This document shows positions 22,530-34,647 of a stretch of 64,000 nucleotides of DNA, one piece after another. Under the pieces are notes generated by a model, which did not search any database, was not told the origin of the DNA, and saw only the letters and a program-made list of their open reading frames with translations. Each line of letters opens with the position of its first letter. Within the stretch, counting starts at the first letter, position 1. The DNA is taken from NCBI GenBank assembly GCA_030847615.1, contig JAUMIR010000004.1, positions 87,955,001 to 88,019,000 on the forward strand. Direction: 5' to 3'. Origin of the DNA: Gambelia wislizenii (Eukaryota > Chordata > Lepidosauria > Squamata > Crotaphytidae). The translations under genes and the position numbers were made by a program.

Positions 22530-23050
22530 GTTTATATGGCCATGCATATAAATACGTATCATTTGGAAGGGGGACAGCCAAATCCACTGCAAGGCCCGTG
22601 TGCATAGCATCCAGGGCTTCATCCAGATTTTTTAAAAAGCTCCATACAACAAGTGAATGTGCAATCATTTGAACACTCACATTCACACAGATACAAACAG
22701 GTAGTGTAATCTGATTGGCTGGATGAGCATGGGGGGCAGGACTAGCAAACAGGGGAAGTGCCTGTGGCTGCCATGTTAAGTTTTTGGCTAAGTGAGGGTC
22801 TGGTAAGTTGATCAAATGGTGATCTTATACTCTTTCTTTCTTTCTTTCTTTTTGTAAATATGAACTATTGCTTGTGTGCACCATGAGAAACTTTTTTTTT
22901 TTATGGCGGCGGCAGATTTAAAATCACATATAAATCACTAGCGGTCGCCATCTTGGCTAGGGGGTCATGTGGAGTTTAGGGGGGTTCTTTTGAGCATGAA
23001 TACAGGTCACATTGTTGTGAGTGCCTGCTTTTTTGGATGTGTTTGTATCT
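22530..23050 (-). mobile_element. MITE family A copy, reversed
   Basis: Opposite orientation to 25181-25797. ATCCAGGGCTTCATCCAGAT, AGCTCCATACAACA, GACTAGCAAACAGGG, GGCGGCGGCAGATTTAAAAT and CATCTTGGCTAGGGGGTCAT each match in reverse. Contains a CTTT run at about 22830-22851. Left end uncertain. Confidence 0.65.
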
Positions 23051-23197
23051 GCCCCTCCATAAACAAGACCAGTATGTTCCCATTATTAAACAGAGTGAGC
23101 ACAAAAGAAGCTTGAAAATATTTCTACCCAACATCTTGGTACACTGAATGCTGAAAATAATTAAAAGCTCAGCTCTATTCATATCTGATTTGAAATA

Positions 23198-23469
23198 CAG
23201 TTGTCCCTCCACATTTGCGGGGGTTAGGGCTGTGAGACCCCCGCGAATGTGAAAAATCCGCGAATAAAAACTAGGTCACACCACCACCCTCCAGCCCCCC
23301 CTCCGAAGTAGCGATGGGGCTTGGCAAGCCTGGTCGCAGCTTCCTCCCCCCCACTCCCCCCCAGGAACAACTACCCCATCGCAGTTTTTTGGATCATGGG
23401 GGGGGGCTCCCAAAACCACTAATAGTCAAAACCACGAATCTTAAAGCCGCAAATGTAGAGGGGCAACTG
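23198..23469. mobile_element. Tigger-like MITE
   Basis: Ends CAGTTGTCCCTCCACATTTG and CAAATGTAGAGGGGCAACTG (inverted), TA on both sides (23196-23197, 23470-23471). Same family as 19831-20478 but with a shorter interior and no minisatellite. Confidence 0.85.
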
Positions 23470-23721
23470 TATATCCTATTTTTCCTATGAGGGTTATTTA
23501 TAGGAAAATAGTTATAGGGTTGCACCATCCAAATATTTCTTTCAAGGCCAGAGAATGTAGGTTCCATAAGTCTTATCAATCCATGAATGATGAGGTAGAG
23601 AAGGTCCATGGATGAAAAAGATGTACTCAGCACATGTTTTTACAGTATATCTAGAATAAGTGGCTATTTAGGGTGAATGAAGGGAGGGAAACAGGATTAC
23701 AATGGCAGGCCCTGCTAGTGA

Positions 23722-24100
23722 GCTCATACCCTCCAACTGTCTTGACTTGGTAGGACCAATTTCAATTAATCAATTCCAATTAATCTTCTCTCATTCCACT
23801 TTTTCAGCTGCTTTTATGGTGCCCCAGTTTCTCCATCCTTCTCCTGCATTCCTCTTTCATCTTCAGTTTATTTCAGCTGGTGGAAACAGATCTAAAAGTG
23901 CAAAAGTAGTTAACTCAGCAGGGTGGGGGAGAGAAGAAAAGGGGATGGAATATTGTCCTTCTCAGTATGCGTAGGCAAAAGAAAACTGCTGAAGCCTCTC
24001 CTAGTTCGGTGTTCTTCCTCATAAATCACTTTTGCCCTCTTGACCACATTCCAGTGTTGCTAAGCAACACAGACTTGGATTTCATCTGTGAAATGTTGGA
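23722..24100 (+). mobile_element. MITE family D, copy 1
   Basis: Begins ATACCCTCCAACTGTC and ends CATCTGTGAAATGTTGGA, an inverted CCTCCAAC/GTTGGA pair. Aligns block by block with 49616-49985: TTTCAGCTGCTTTTA, GTTAACTCAG, AGGCAAAAG, CTTGACCACATTC. Confidence 0.65.
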
Positions 24101-24533
24101 CAATATGTAATGTATGTCTTCATGTCAGTACAACTGTATGTACATTGGGCTCTCTGTCTCTTTGAGAAACCCGGAACAAGGAGGATTCCTAACTGCAAGG
24201 AGAAAACTCTATGCACATAAAGTGGTACTCTTATGGAGCTTTTATGCAGACACTCAACTCACTTTGTATAGACCCCTTCTATATGAATTCATTCATCCTG
24301 GACATATTATGATAACAAAACAGCATAGAGCCTATATGTGTGTAGGATTCTCTCCTGCTTTGGAATCCTCCACATTCAGGCCTCCTGACAGCAGAAAGAT
24401 AGCTCTATGCATGTTCAGTTGCATATACATGGTGGACTCCAGGCAGACATTTGATGGATAGTGCAGAGAAAGAAGGTAGCCTATGATTGGAAGTAACAAT
24501 TGGATTTAAGCCATTGGTTTATTTTGACAAATA

Positions 24534-24915
24534 GAGTAGCACCCCCATATCCACAAAGGATTGGTTCCAGGCCCCACCACAGATAATTAATTCCATGGAT
24601 AATAGCGAACACTCCCGTCGCCATTGCTGCCACAGAAGCCGGGGGGGGAGGGAAAAGGGAGGAGTGAACTCTCCTTTCCTCCCTTCGCCCCTCCCCGTCA
24701 CCATTGTTGTCAATGGGAGCCATCCGGGGGGGGGGTAAGGGATAAGGGAGGTGAGACCCCCCCTCCAGCCCTTTGCCCCCCCCATTGTCATTGCAGCCAC
24801 CAGAGCCATCTGGAAGCCTCATCCCCTCCCTCCCCTGTCCACCCCCCTGTGCTGTTGCCAGCCACAGATAATTGAATCAGCGGTTGACAGATCAGCGGAT
24901 ACGGGGGTGCTACTG
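24534..24915. mobile_element. Tigger-like MITE
   Basis: Ends GAGTAGCACCCCCATATCC and GGATACGGGGGTGCTACTG, TA on both sides (24532-24533, 24916-24917). Interior has two inverted GC-rich blocks around GCCATTG. Confidence 0.8.
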
Positions 24916-25069
24916 TAGTTGCACTCAAATTTACACATACACATTCATCACAGATGGAAAATTAGTATATTTCCTTTGCTAGTAGCTGGTATATTCGCTT
25001 TGCTAGTACATGAGCCAATATTGGACCTAAATAACAGAGAGCAAAGGCAGTGCTACCATGACACTATCT

Positions 25070-26095
25070 TTATGTGGTGGTGGGATTGTTTGCTCCTGTG
25101 AGGCAGGAGGCTATCTTGGCAGTGGCAGTGCTGCTGGTAGGATCTCCCATATCAAACAGTTTTTTTCTGAGGAGCCAGACTAAGGTCCCATCTATATGAG
25201 GGGGATGAATATGAATATGCCCCAAAAAACAGGTATTTGCAACAATGCAACCTGTCTTCATGGTCAAAAGAGCCCCCCTAAACTCCGCATGACCCCCTAG
25301 CCAAGATGGCAGCTGGGAGTGATTTACTTGCGATTTTAAATCTGCTGCCACCATTAAAAAAAAAAAACAAAAAACAGTTTCCCATGGTGTGCACATGTGA
25401 TATTTCATATTTTAAAAAAGGAAAAGGAAAAAAGAGAGTATAAGATTGCTGTTTGTTCGACTTACTGGACCCTCAATTAGCCGAAAATCTAACATGGCGG
25501 CAGCAGCCACTTTCCCTGTTTGCTAGTCCTGCCCCCACGCTCCTCCAGCCGATCAGATTGTACTGCCTGTTCGTGTGTGCGCAAACATGAGTGTTCAAAC
25601 AATTGCACATTTGCATGTTGTATGGAGCTTTTTTTAAAAAAAATCCAGACGAAGCCCTGGATGCTACGCACACTGACTTTGCGGTGGATTTGGCTGCCCC
25701 CTTCCTAATACATATATTTATGTGAATGCCTGTATGAATGGATTGCCTTCCATTCGCACCTCGTTAGGATTATTTTCACCATATAGATAAGCCCTTAATG
25801 TACCAAACAGGTACTAGGCAGTGGGAGTGGGGGGTGGGGTGACACTGATGGAGGATCTCTCAGAGACAATGGCAATGGCACAATAGCTAACACTTGTTAT
25901 TTGTACACAGAAGGCGGCAATGGTAAGCCACTCTTGAAGCCTTTTACCTTGAAAACCCTCTGACGAGACAGTCCAAAATGAAACAAGATAGTACCAGAAG
26001 ATGAGATTCCCAGGTTGGAAGGCACTCAACAAACTACTGGGGTACAGCAGAGGACAAGTATGAGTAGTGCTGTAGTTAATGATGTAGAAAAGAAA
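25070..26095 (+). mobile_element. RTE-BovB 5' leader fragment, split by a MITE
   Basis: 25075-25180 and 25815-26095 align with the BovB 5' leader at 62660-63030: GTGGTGGGATTGTTTGCTCC, GCAGTGCTGCTGG; then GACGAGACAGTCCAAAATGA, GGCACTCAACAAACTACTGGG and TATGAGTAGTGCTGTAGTTAA. No endonuclease sequence follows. Confidence 0.75.
25181..25797 (+). mobile_element. MITE family A copy inserted in BovB leader
   Basis: Ends TAAGGTCCCATCTATATGAG and CACCATATAGATAAGCCCTTA are inverted. Interior includes GACCCCCTAGCCAAGATGGC, AACATGGCGGCAGC and GAAGCCCTGGATGC. The BovB match resumes about 20 bp after its right end. No coding capacity. Confidence 0.75.
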
Positions 26096-26104
26096 CATCA
26101 AAAG

Positions 26105-26473
26105 CAAAAAACAAGCCCCCAACCCCCCCAAATCCCAAGTAACCTGGGGAGGGTTAAAAAAAGGGTGTCACTTACCTCCTCATCTCGATTGCACCTGGAA
26201 GTGTTCTGCAGGGACCTCCAGTGACATCACAGTGATGCTGGCATTGCACCAGCAGAATGGGGCTCTGTTTCAGATGCCCGTGATTCCACTACTGGAACGG
26301 AACAGAGTTTTTATTAACAGCTTTTCCCTGTGAATGAGAAAACATGGGGACAGAACAGGGGCAGAACAGAGGGAGAACAGGAGAGGGACAACGTCGTCTG
26401 AAAGTTAAATCCTTTCTCGACCCTGTTGCGTCCCTGTCCCAGATTATAAAGCCAGTCTGATAATCTCCATTGT
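26105..26473 (+). mobile_element. MITE family C, right part only
   Basis: Starts in AAGTAACCTGGGGAGGGTTA, then GCACCTGGAAGTGTTCTG, GACCTCC, GGAACAGAG, AACGTCGTCTGAAAG and ends CAGTCTGATAATCTCC. The left inverted end is missing. Confidence 0.65.
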
Positions 26474-26888
26474 GAAAGCTATACAGTGAAGAAAGCTGAT
26501 AGGAAGAGAATAATCTTATTTTAGATGTAGTGCTGGAGGAGAATTCTGAGGATATCCTGGACTGCCAATAAGACAAATAAACAGGCCCCAGAACAAATCA
26601 AGCCTGAACTCTCCATAGAAGCCAAGATGACTAAACTGAGACTGTTGTACTTTGGGTATATCACAAGAAGATATGACTCACTAGAAAAGACAATTATACT
26701 TGCAAGGTAGAAAGTAGTAGGAAAACAGAAAGACCCCCTCACAGGTGGATAGACTCAATCAAGGAAGCCACAGTCCAAAGTTTGCAAGTCCAGAACAGGG
26801 TTGTTGATGAAAGGGTGGCTTAGAGGTCTCTCATTCATAGGGTTGCCATAAGTTGAAGTTGATTCGATGGCAGTTAACTCAACAACAG
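26474..26888 (+). mobile_element. RTE-BovB LINE 3' fragment
   Basis: Plus strand keeps the end of ORF2 in broken frames: a WRRIL-like WWRRIL block near 26527, AKMTKLRLLYFGYITRR (near 26620), DSLEKTII, then ATAGGGTTGCCATAAGTTGA and an ACTCAACAACA tail. Stops are present. Confidence 0.8.
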
Positions 26889-28587
26889 AGATGCAATATA
26901 GGAAGAAAAGGTGCTTGTGGAGATGGTACTAAGGATCCCTTGCTGTACATCTCAAAAAACTTTTGTGACTAGTCCAATAGTGGCAGGTAACTGATGATAG
27001 GGATACTGTGTTCTTTTAACTAACTTTTATCTCAGCTGTCTATAGCTGACAATGAACTATCTTTTCATTCTTTCATTCTTTTCATTCTTTCTTATAAATC
27101 TCTATTCTTAAACATTTTAACTATCTTTTGTTTTGAACAGTTTTTGGAAAAGAGCATTCCAATAGGTGGCACAACTTCCCTTTTGGATCACATTTGCCTC
27201 TTTGGAGAGGGAGTGGGACATTTGTGGTGTGTCATTCATTTGTTGACTCTCAGGTGAATGAGTGTCTGTCAGTTTTTAATTTCATTAAGCATGTCTCAGC
27301 AGAGGGGCTTCATCACTAGACTCCTTATACTCCTTTAATCACATGATTATTGAACATAAATGTTTAGAAAAGAGAGTCCCCCAGAGGACTGAGGTTACTG
27401 GCTTAGCAGGGAAGGTGCATAGTGAACAAAAGGACACCACTGCTCATTGTTTCACTCCAGTCCTTTCTCCTCTCTCCCATTTATTATTAATGCAAAGAAA
27501 GCAGTCTCATTTCCACTTTACTTTCTAAAACCTACACTGTGTTGGTGTGGTTGCAGCCCAAGTGCTTGACGGTGGTCTTTTCTCCCTTTATAGTTGCTCA
27601 AAATGACATTTTCCAAAGGATGCTAGATATACCTTATTTATAACAGTGGTACAGAGATCATGCTCCGTATGTATCTCTTCTTGGATTACAGATCCTAAAA
27701 TCCTCTTGAGGGGGTGGGATCCAGAAGTTGTAGACAAAAAGGTAGTGTTTCCCAGCTCTGTTTCCAAGTGTGTTGTGTTTGTTAAACAGCCTGGGAAACC
27801 TGCATGCTGTTGAATCATTACCTTCTTCAGGATATAGCCTGCTCCTATGGAACTATGCCAGTCAGCTAAATTAGCAGGGTCAACTCCCTATGGGGTCTTT
27901 GCAAATCAACCTGCATCAAATTCCTAATGATGCCCTGTAGCCAACCCCTCACTTCAAAGCCCTAACAGGGAATTCTCTGGCAGGGAATGCACAGGTGGAC
28001 AGAGGGAATTGCCAGGCATTCAATTACTTGGGAGACAAAATTACAGGTTCCCACCAAAGGCAAATCCTGGGTTACCTGCCTTGTGCTCAGGTGCAAAATG
28101 ATGAAAGGACTGCCTCCTGTTGGGCCTTACTATAGACCTACAGTTAGACCTTTTGCCACTACCAGGGTAGCAGTTTTGGTACAGCAACCCCTGCTGAGTT
28201 AGAGGCATACCAGTCTTGTCCTGACTATGGTTGATCAAAAAAAGGGAGTGGCCTGGATTGTACCACAAAGGACTCCTGCAGAGATGGTATATCAGGCTGG
28301 AACAATTGGGGGCAGCAGGTAGTAATGGCTACCTAGGATCTTCATATTTCAAAGGTGCAGATGGCTTCAGCCATGGGATGCTATGTGAAGCATGCACACT
28401 TGCAACAGTTCTTCTCTCTCAGCATGCTGAGACTTCGGGAAGAGAAGGAAACTAACTCAGAGAGTCTGGGTCTGTGATTTCCATTTTGAAAAATATTTCC
28501 TCTCATCTTGTGCTCACTGTTGCCTATTTACTGGCTCTAGTCAGTGCCATTGGGGGATTTTTAGATTATTATATATGGCCTACAAGT
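26889..28587. other. Unassigned non-coding stretch
   Basis: Contains a TTCATTCTTTCATTC repeat near 27064-27090. No gene or transposon family recognised. Confidence 0.4.
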
Positions 28588-28627
28588 GTAGGTGCAATCT
28601 CTGGCTTTTCTTTGCAAACGAAGATTC

Positions 28628-28667
<40 letters not shown>

Positions 28668-28674
28668 GTGCAAT
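28588..28674 (-). mobile_element. 65-bp GA-tailed LINE micro-insertion with 11-bp duplication
   Basis: GTAGGTGCAAT occurs at 28588-28598 and 28664-28674. Between them are 32 bases (CTCTGGCTTTTCTTTGCAAACG...) that are the reverse complement of the GA-tailed LINE terminus at about 41368-41400, followed by an (AG)n run in the opposite sense. That is a short inverted piece of the 3' end joined to its own tail. Confidence 0.85.
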
Positions 28675-30861
28675 ACTAGAGAAATAAATCCTGTCATTCA
28701 ATCATTATCTTAAAGACAACATTCAGCACGAGACTGTACAAGTTACCAACACAAAATATCAATAATGTGATACTTTATCCCAATTATTAAAGTTCCCAAG
28801 AATATTTTTTTCTGAGCAAATTTTAATCAGTGTTGTGGAAAGATAAGAGCACTATTTTTGTTTGTTTGGTTATTGGTTTTTAAAGCTCTTTTCTCTTAGG
28901 TGTTACTATAACAGAACATGAAAAAGCAAAGGTTAAAACTGACTTTTTAAAAATTAGTATTTTGCTTGACATCTCAGAAGGCAAGAATAGTATTAACCAT
29001 GCATTGAAATTTACTCAGTATATACTGTCTGAAATTTACTACCTGTGGCCTAAGTCTCCTTCTTCATACTTCCCATTTTTCTACAGACAAGGGATTTGTA
29101 TAGGAAAGCTTTTGTAAAGGAGAGCTTTCATTCACTGTAGCCTCTGCGGTGGTATATTTGTAAGTGAAAGCTTGCGAGAACTAAGCACTTGTGCCAACTG
29201 TCTGCATCTCTCAGTATCTCTGCTTTACATTAAGCAGGAGTATTCACCTGACCACAACAATTGTATGTCTTATGTTTTGGTTTCCTCCACAGTACCCTTC
29301 TCAGTAGCTGTCATAACTTCACACTTTACCTAGGCTTTGCATAACTGGGTCATGGAAGTGAAAATGTTGGCATCAACATCTTTACATTAAAAATAAAAGC
29401 CAATTATGAACTTGGATGAATGGCAGAGAAAAGATAGGCACATCTCCATCCCAACTGCCCTTCCGGATGTTTGAAGTAAATTCCTATCATGAAAACTGAT
29501 GGGTTGGTCACTTTGTCCAGTTACGAGTACAGTCTATTTTTCCCCCAAGGCCCTGACAAGATCCCAGTGATAATATGAGGCACACCTATCTTGCTCACTC
29601 TGACATAGTTGCATGCTTTGCCTCAGAGCATTGACTTAAAACTTGGGAGTCTTTCACTAAAAGAGTGGCCTTGAAAAGGAAGGGAGGAAGAATGCAGAGT
29701 GAAATACAATCATGCTGAGGCCCTAAAACTCTAGGTCAACTTTAAGAGGCCTCACAACATTACTAAAAACTGTACATTATGTGAAACTTGTTGTCAATTG
29801 GTTTTGGGGGAGGAGAGTGCTTCTCTTTTTGTTTAGATGATGTTCATAATATAAGGCCCTAAGATGCAGTTTGCTTAATTTGGGCATAAACCTAGCACAG
29901 GAAGAAAGAAGCTGAGCCACTCCCCGATTACGGAGCTGCAGATGTGAGAGGGCTACTAGTCAGAGGAAGAGGCTTAATAGCATATCTTGAAGGTCAAGAA
30001 CCACTGAGCAAGAGAAGATGAGGGAAGTACACAGGTTACCTTGCCCCCTTCCTCCCCCAGTGCCCCTCTCTGCCTGAGTCACAAATAATAGTCTGCACTG
30101 GGTCCTTGGTGAATATTTTGGTTTTTCGCTTGGGGCAAGAAGCTTTCCATTCAGATCAAGCACTTGGCTGCTTTTGGCTGACAGCCCACCTAGTAGTCAA
30201 GCCCCAGCATGGGACACTACATTTCTAGCGTGCTTTTCCTGCTGCAACCTGGCGAGGTGCCACATTACAAGACTTGGCACTGTGACCTGTTAAAGGGACA
30301 GAGCTCCCACTCAGAAACGACTGATGATGGGTGTCAGAGGGGCCAAGAGAAAAAGTAACTGGGTCATACCTCAGGTAGTTAAAAACTGTGAAGCCAGATT
30401 AAGCAGGCCAGGTAGCAACTGCTGCTTTTAGGTAGGACTGTGCCAGCTCCTTTAGGCAAAGCAGCTACACAAACAGGTGGATGCAGTGGAAGACTGATTG
30501 CTTTTGATCTGCTGGAGATAATTTGTTTTCCCCCTAAAGATTGATCTTCCGCCTGGATTAGAATCTCCTTCTTCCTTCTCCCCTGTCTTCGGGTGGGTCA
30601 AAACCAGATAAGAAAATATGCAGTGAAAGGGGGCAAAAAGAACCATTACCTGGATATGCAGCTTCTGTAAGCAGGGATGGAAGATTGAAACATCTTTCTT
30701 GCACCAGGCAATTCATTTGGCTTGGGGGAAAGACAGGAGTCTTAAGTAGGGTTCCCAGACTCAGGATCTTCTTCTCTTGTTCACAGGCCAGGGGAAATAA
30801 TCTCAGGGCAAGAGCACTGCCTTGAAAAGAGTTTGGCTATCTATGTTCCTTATTACTTAAG
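28675..30861. other. Unassigned non-coding stretch
   Basis: No gene, RNA or repeat family recognised in about 2.2 kb; this is among the emptiest parts of the window. Confidence 0.4.
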
Positions 30862-31444
30862 GACTGTATCAGACCCAAAACATACTAACATTCCTGTCCC
30901 ACTATTAACAAACCCATTCTTGTCCTGGAACAATAACCCAAAATATCAGACTCACCCCTGGCAGCATTAAAAAGCATCCTAGGCATGAATGGAGCACTAA
31001 CGGAGCTCTGTTCGCTTCCTGGTCAGAGATCTTGCAGATTCTTGCGAGAAGATGTGAGCGCGGCAAATTTGAAAAAATAAAAACAGAAAAAGTTTAAACA
31101 AGCACAGAAACACTTCTTTAAAAGTACAAGTAAACCGGGGAGGTTAATAAAAAAGAGCGTTGCCTACCTTGTTTTCATGATCTCACCCAGAAGTGTTCTG
31201 GCTGGACCAGCCATTGATGCTGCATTCACGTGAGTACAATGGCACTAGGTTTCACACACCGGCAATGCTGGCACTAAAGTGCCACAGGGGATAATTGATG
31301 GCTTGAGCCGTCAATAAAAAAGTACGGGTTTTGGCCAGTACATAAATGCAAAAGGGTGATGTCGTCTGGTATGTGCACCCTTTCATGTTTATGTAATGTC
31401 GTTATGACACTGTATTTGGTGCAGCTGATAATGCCCTAACTTGT
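30862..31444 (+). mobile_element. MITE family C copy
   Basis: Left end GACTGTATCAGACC and right end CAGCTGATAATGCC. Shared blocks: GAATGGAGC...CGGAGCTC, AAACCGGGGAGGTTAAT, TCACCCAGAAGTGTTCTGGC, ATGATGTCGTCTGG-like. Same orientation as 33062. Confidence 0.7.
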
Positions 31445-31487
31445 GGTTTTTTTCTGAATGACATCCTCTGTGCAGCTGTGTTTGGAG

Positions 31488-31684
31488 CCCATCTACACTA
31501 CACAGTTATCCTACTTTAAATGTCATGGGTCTATCCTATGGAATCTGGGTTTTGTAGTTTGAGCAGTCACTGGAATGCTCTGGCTGGGAATTCTAAAGAA
31601 CATTCACTAAACTACAAACCCCAAGATTCCATGACAGTAAAAGTAGAATAATAGTGCTATAATTGTGTGGTATGAGAGGGCCCT
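31488..31684. mobile_element. Foldback MITE
   Basis: GCCCATCTACACTACACAGT and GTGTGGTATGAGAGGGCC are inverted. Core pair AATCTGGGTTTTGTAGTTTG / AAACTACAAACCCCAAGATT. Confidence 0.7.
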
Positions 31685-32040
31685 TAGTATATCATGGTTA
31701 ATGAAATCATCAGGGCCTGTCTCCTGTGACATCACAAGGGGTTTGTCCCTAGGTCTCTCAGATGTTGGCCTTGCAGTCTCAGGGCCTGGCATAGCCTGGA
31801 CCTGGCAACCCTAGTAAGTGTAGAGAGTGAACCAGATTTGTCTTGGGCAAATGCTTAACATTGTCAGTGATTGAGGAAGAGTGAAATCTGTGCCATCTAC
31901 AAAAAGCATCTTACTGCCCACTCTGCTATTACTTATTAGTAGTATCAGTCCTGTTTGTAGTCCAGCTTTCTCCAAGATCTCAAGAAAATGTACATAGGCG
32001 CTGTTCTGTTTTGTCCTCACAGTGTCCCATCTATAAAATA

Positions 32041-32130
32041 GGTTAGGAAGAATTTTAAATTATTTTATTTCAAATATTTTTATCCTGCCTTTCAGGACTG
32101 AGACCTCATAGTTAAGTTAAAATATTAGTG
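32041..32130 (-). repeat. L2/SINE-type 3' tail
   Basis: Reverse complement has AGGCAGGATAAAAATATTTG with an AAATAATTTAAA tail, as in L2-driven repeat ends. Confidence 0.45.
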
Positions 32131-32134
32131 CATA

Positions 32135-32360
32135 CAATACAACCCCCGTATCTGCAGGACCCATATCCGCAGTTTTACTTACCCATGGCTGGAAAAATAT
32201 GTCCTCTAGGCATTTTCTAGGTCCTCCAGTGCAATTCTATGGTGTGCTTCCACTGGAAGTTGGAAGTCATTCACTTCAATAGGGTTTACTATTAATCATG
32301 GTTTCATGTTTCCACGGTACATCTGGAAACGTACCCCCTATGGATACAGGGATCATACTG
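32135..32360. mobile_element. Tigger-like MITE
   Basis: Ends CAATACAACCCCCGTATC and GGATACAGGGATCATACTG, TA on both sides (32133-32134, 32361-32362). Shares TAGGCATTTTCTAGGTCCTC with 43218-43603. Confidence 0.75.
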
Positions 32361-32464
32361 TATAGCAAAGGAAACCAATGAGTTACCAGATACTACTCTG
32401 GGATATGAACCCATTTCTCCATTGTCCAAGTCTGATACTCAGGTCACTACACCTAGCCTTCACC

Positions 32465-32570
32465 AAGCTGGTTTCCTCTAGATGTGTTAGACTACAATTT
32501 TCAATATTCCAGCCATCTACAGATGGTGGGGGTTGCAGTTGAACACATCTGTCTGGAACCAGATTGGGGA
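32465..32570. mobile_element. Small foldback MITE
   Basis: CTAGATGTGTTAGACTACAA and TTGCAGTTGAACACATCTG are inverted around AGCCATCTACAGATGG. Confidence 0.5.
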
Positions 32571-33061
32571 AGGTTCCAAAGTCTTCATCTTCTTGGTTAG
32601 TTAAGCAAGTGGATGTTCATGCAACCCCACCACTATTTTTTTAAATGATTTTAGTTCAGGCATGAGCAAAATGTGGGCCACTACTTTTCTGACATCTACT
32701 AAAATCACGGGAAAGGTTATCTGGGACTTTGGGCTATGTGTCTCCTAGATGCAGATGATACCTACCTCCTCTTATTTTTCTTTAAGATAGATGATATTCT
32801 TCAGAAAAAAGTGTTTGGGCAAGGTGATGGACTGGATGAGGTTTTTGAGGATTTTTGCCACATCTAATAAAGTCCTAAGATCATCATCTTCCTCCAGGTT
32901 TCCCTGACAAATTGCTATAAGACAGAGGGGCTTTTCAGTAGCAGCAACTCACCTGTGGAATTCCATGCTCAGAAAGGCCTGTCTGGTGCCTATGATATGG
33001 TATTTTCAGTGTGACTTATATATTTTCTCAGGCATACAGTTTTTAATGCTTCTAGATCTTG

Positions 33062-33663
33062 GAGATTTTCAGACGGGAACAAAAAAAGCATTCCCATTTG
33101 CAATCTGCTCTCCTTCCCCTTTCCCGTCCCCATTCCAGCAAGAGAATGAAAATGTACATACCTATTTTTGCTGCGCTTGCCCAGCAGCCCAGGAGTGAAT
33201 GGAGCTTGAACGGAGCTCCATTCACTTCCTGGTTTGAAATCCCTGCTGTTCTCACAAGAGGACGAGCGTGTGGGAAATTCAAAAAGAAAAAGGAAATAAT
33301 ATTTAAAAAGTGTTAGCAAGCACAAAAACACACTGAAAACATAACAAGTAACCTGGGGAGGGTCATAAAAAGTGTGTCACTTCTCTTGATGTCCTGAACT
33401 CACCTGGAAGTGTTCTGGCATGGACCTCCCATTGAAGCTGGGAAATGGCCATGGAAACGGGCACCTTTTCACTTGCAGGACATTCTGTTACAGAAACGGA
33501 ACAGGGATGCACTCATGACTTAGCCCATGAATAAAAAGAAGTGTCGGTGTAACGACAGCTGAATGGGAGCATGATGACATGGGAACAACGTCATCTGAAA
33601 GGGAAGCCTTTAGCAATCTCCTGGCATTGTCATAATGACATATTTAGCCTGTCTGAAAATCTC
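33062..33663 (+). mobile_element. MITE family C copy, both ends present
   Basis: Ends GAGATTTTCAGACGGG and GCCTGTCTGAAAATCTC are inverted. Interior: GAATGGAGC...ACGGAGCTCC, GTAACCTGGGGAGGGTCAT, CACCTGGAAGTGTTCTGGCA, AACAACGTCATCTGAAAG. Frames here (for example 33331-32990 minus) are spurious. Confidence 0.75.
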
Positions 33664-34514
33664 CCATGGCACTCACTTAACTTTGGGCTGAGATCTGACT
33701 TTGGTTTTATGTTCTGCGAAGTTTTTATTCCTTGGTGTTGGTTTTAATACGTGACTGATTTTATTCATTGTTACATTATTTGTCTCTTATGGTTTTAATG
33801 TACTGTACACTACGCTTGTTATTGGACAGTCTAAACGTCCAAGCAATAAAGAAAGAAAAACAAAACAGTTCTCTCATGTTCATCTGCCAAGGCATATTCA
33901 GAAATTCCTGTCCAGCTGTATTATCCAGCTATCAGTCTCTGACCTGGGATCGTCTAGATATGTGGGTCTCCAACTCCTATAATCCTCAAATAACAGGGTA
34001 ATTGACCACACAGGCAGATGAAGATGGGACTCTGTATCCCACATGTTTGGGAGGGATGGCAGGGAAGGCTGAGATGGGCTTTAAATGCTTGGGTTGAGCA
34101 CCAAGCAGGGGCATCATTGGCTGAACAGGAACAAGATGACAAGCACAGGGGTGAGCTGGAGGGCAACCTTCCTGTACTTCTTCAGCCTCAAGCCAAAAAT
34201 AAACCCTGCATGCTCTCCCAGCCTCCCTGGGTGGTGTCTGTTTATTTTCTGAAAGTGATCCTACAAGGAGCAGGACAGCTGCCAAGGCTTGGTTGTGGAA
34301 GAAGGGCAAGCTATGCTGAGGTCATCGCCTGCACAATACATTTTCCAACAATAGGAAAATGTTTTGTTCCAGAAAGGAGAACAACACCTGATCCAAAGTT
34401 AGGGCTGCAGAAACCATTGCAAAGTCCACACAATACAGACATGTACAGGTGACTTGGTTCCTGCTGTTACTTCAACAAGTATGTGTTTTAAGCGTATGTA
34501 TGAATCAGCTTAGT

Positions 34515-34625
34515 AGTCTAATTTTACCGTGTTGTACTCAGTCACTGCTTTCTCTTTCTCTATCCATCTTCCCTTCCACCATCTTAGGACAACAGAGCTC
34601 ATACTAAGAAATTAGATTTGTCTCC
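34515..34625 (+). repeat. Interspersed direct repeat, copy 1 (with 36095-36206)
   Basis: Shares ATTTTACCGTG/ATTTTACTGTG, CTTTCTCTTTCTCT and a 37-bp identical stretch starting GACAACAGAGCTCATACTAA. Family unknown. Confidence 0.7.
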
Positions 34626-34647
34626 TCCCATATTACAAGATGGGGCC

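Noticed and set aside
24534..24915. Low-complexity overlapping frames of 83-113 aa
   Set aside because: They come from G/C runs inside a Tigger-like MITE with TA flanks.
34018..34452. 144-aa open frame as a possible exon
   Set aside because: No recognised domain and no convincing splice or start context; I treated it as chance. A protein search would settle it.
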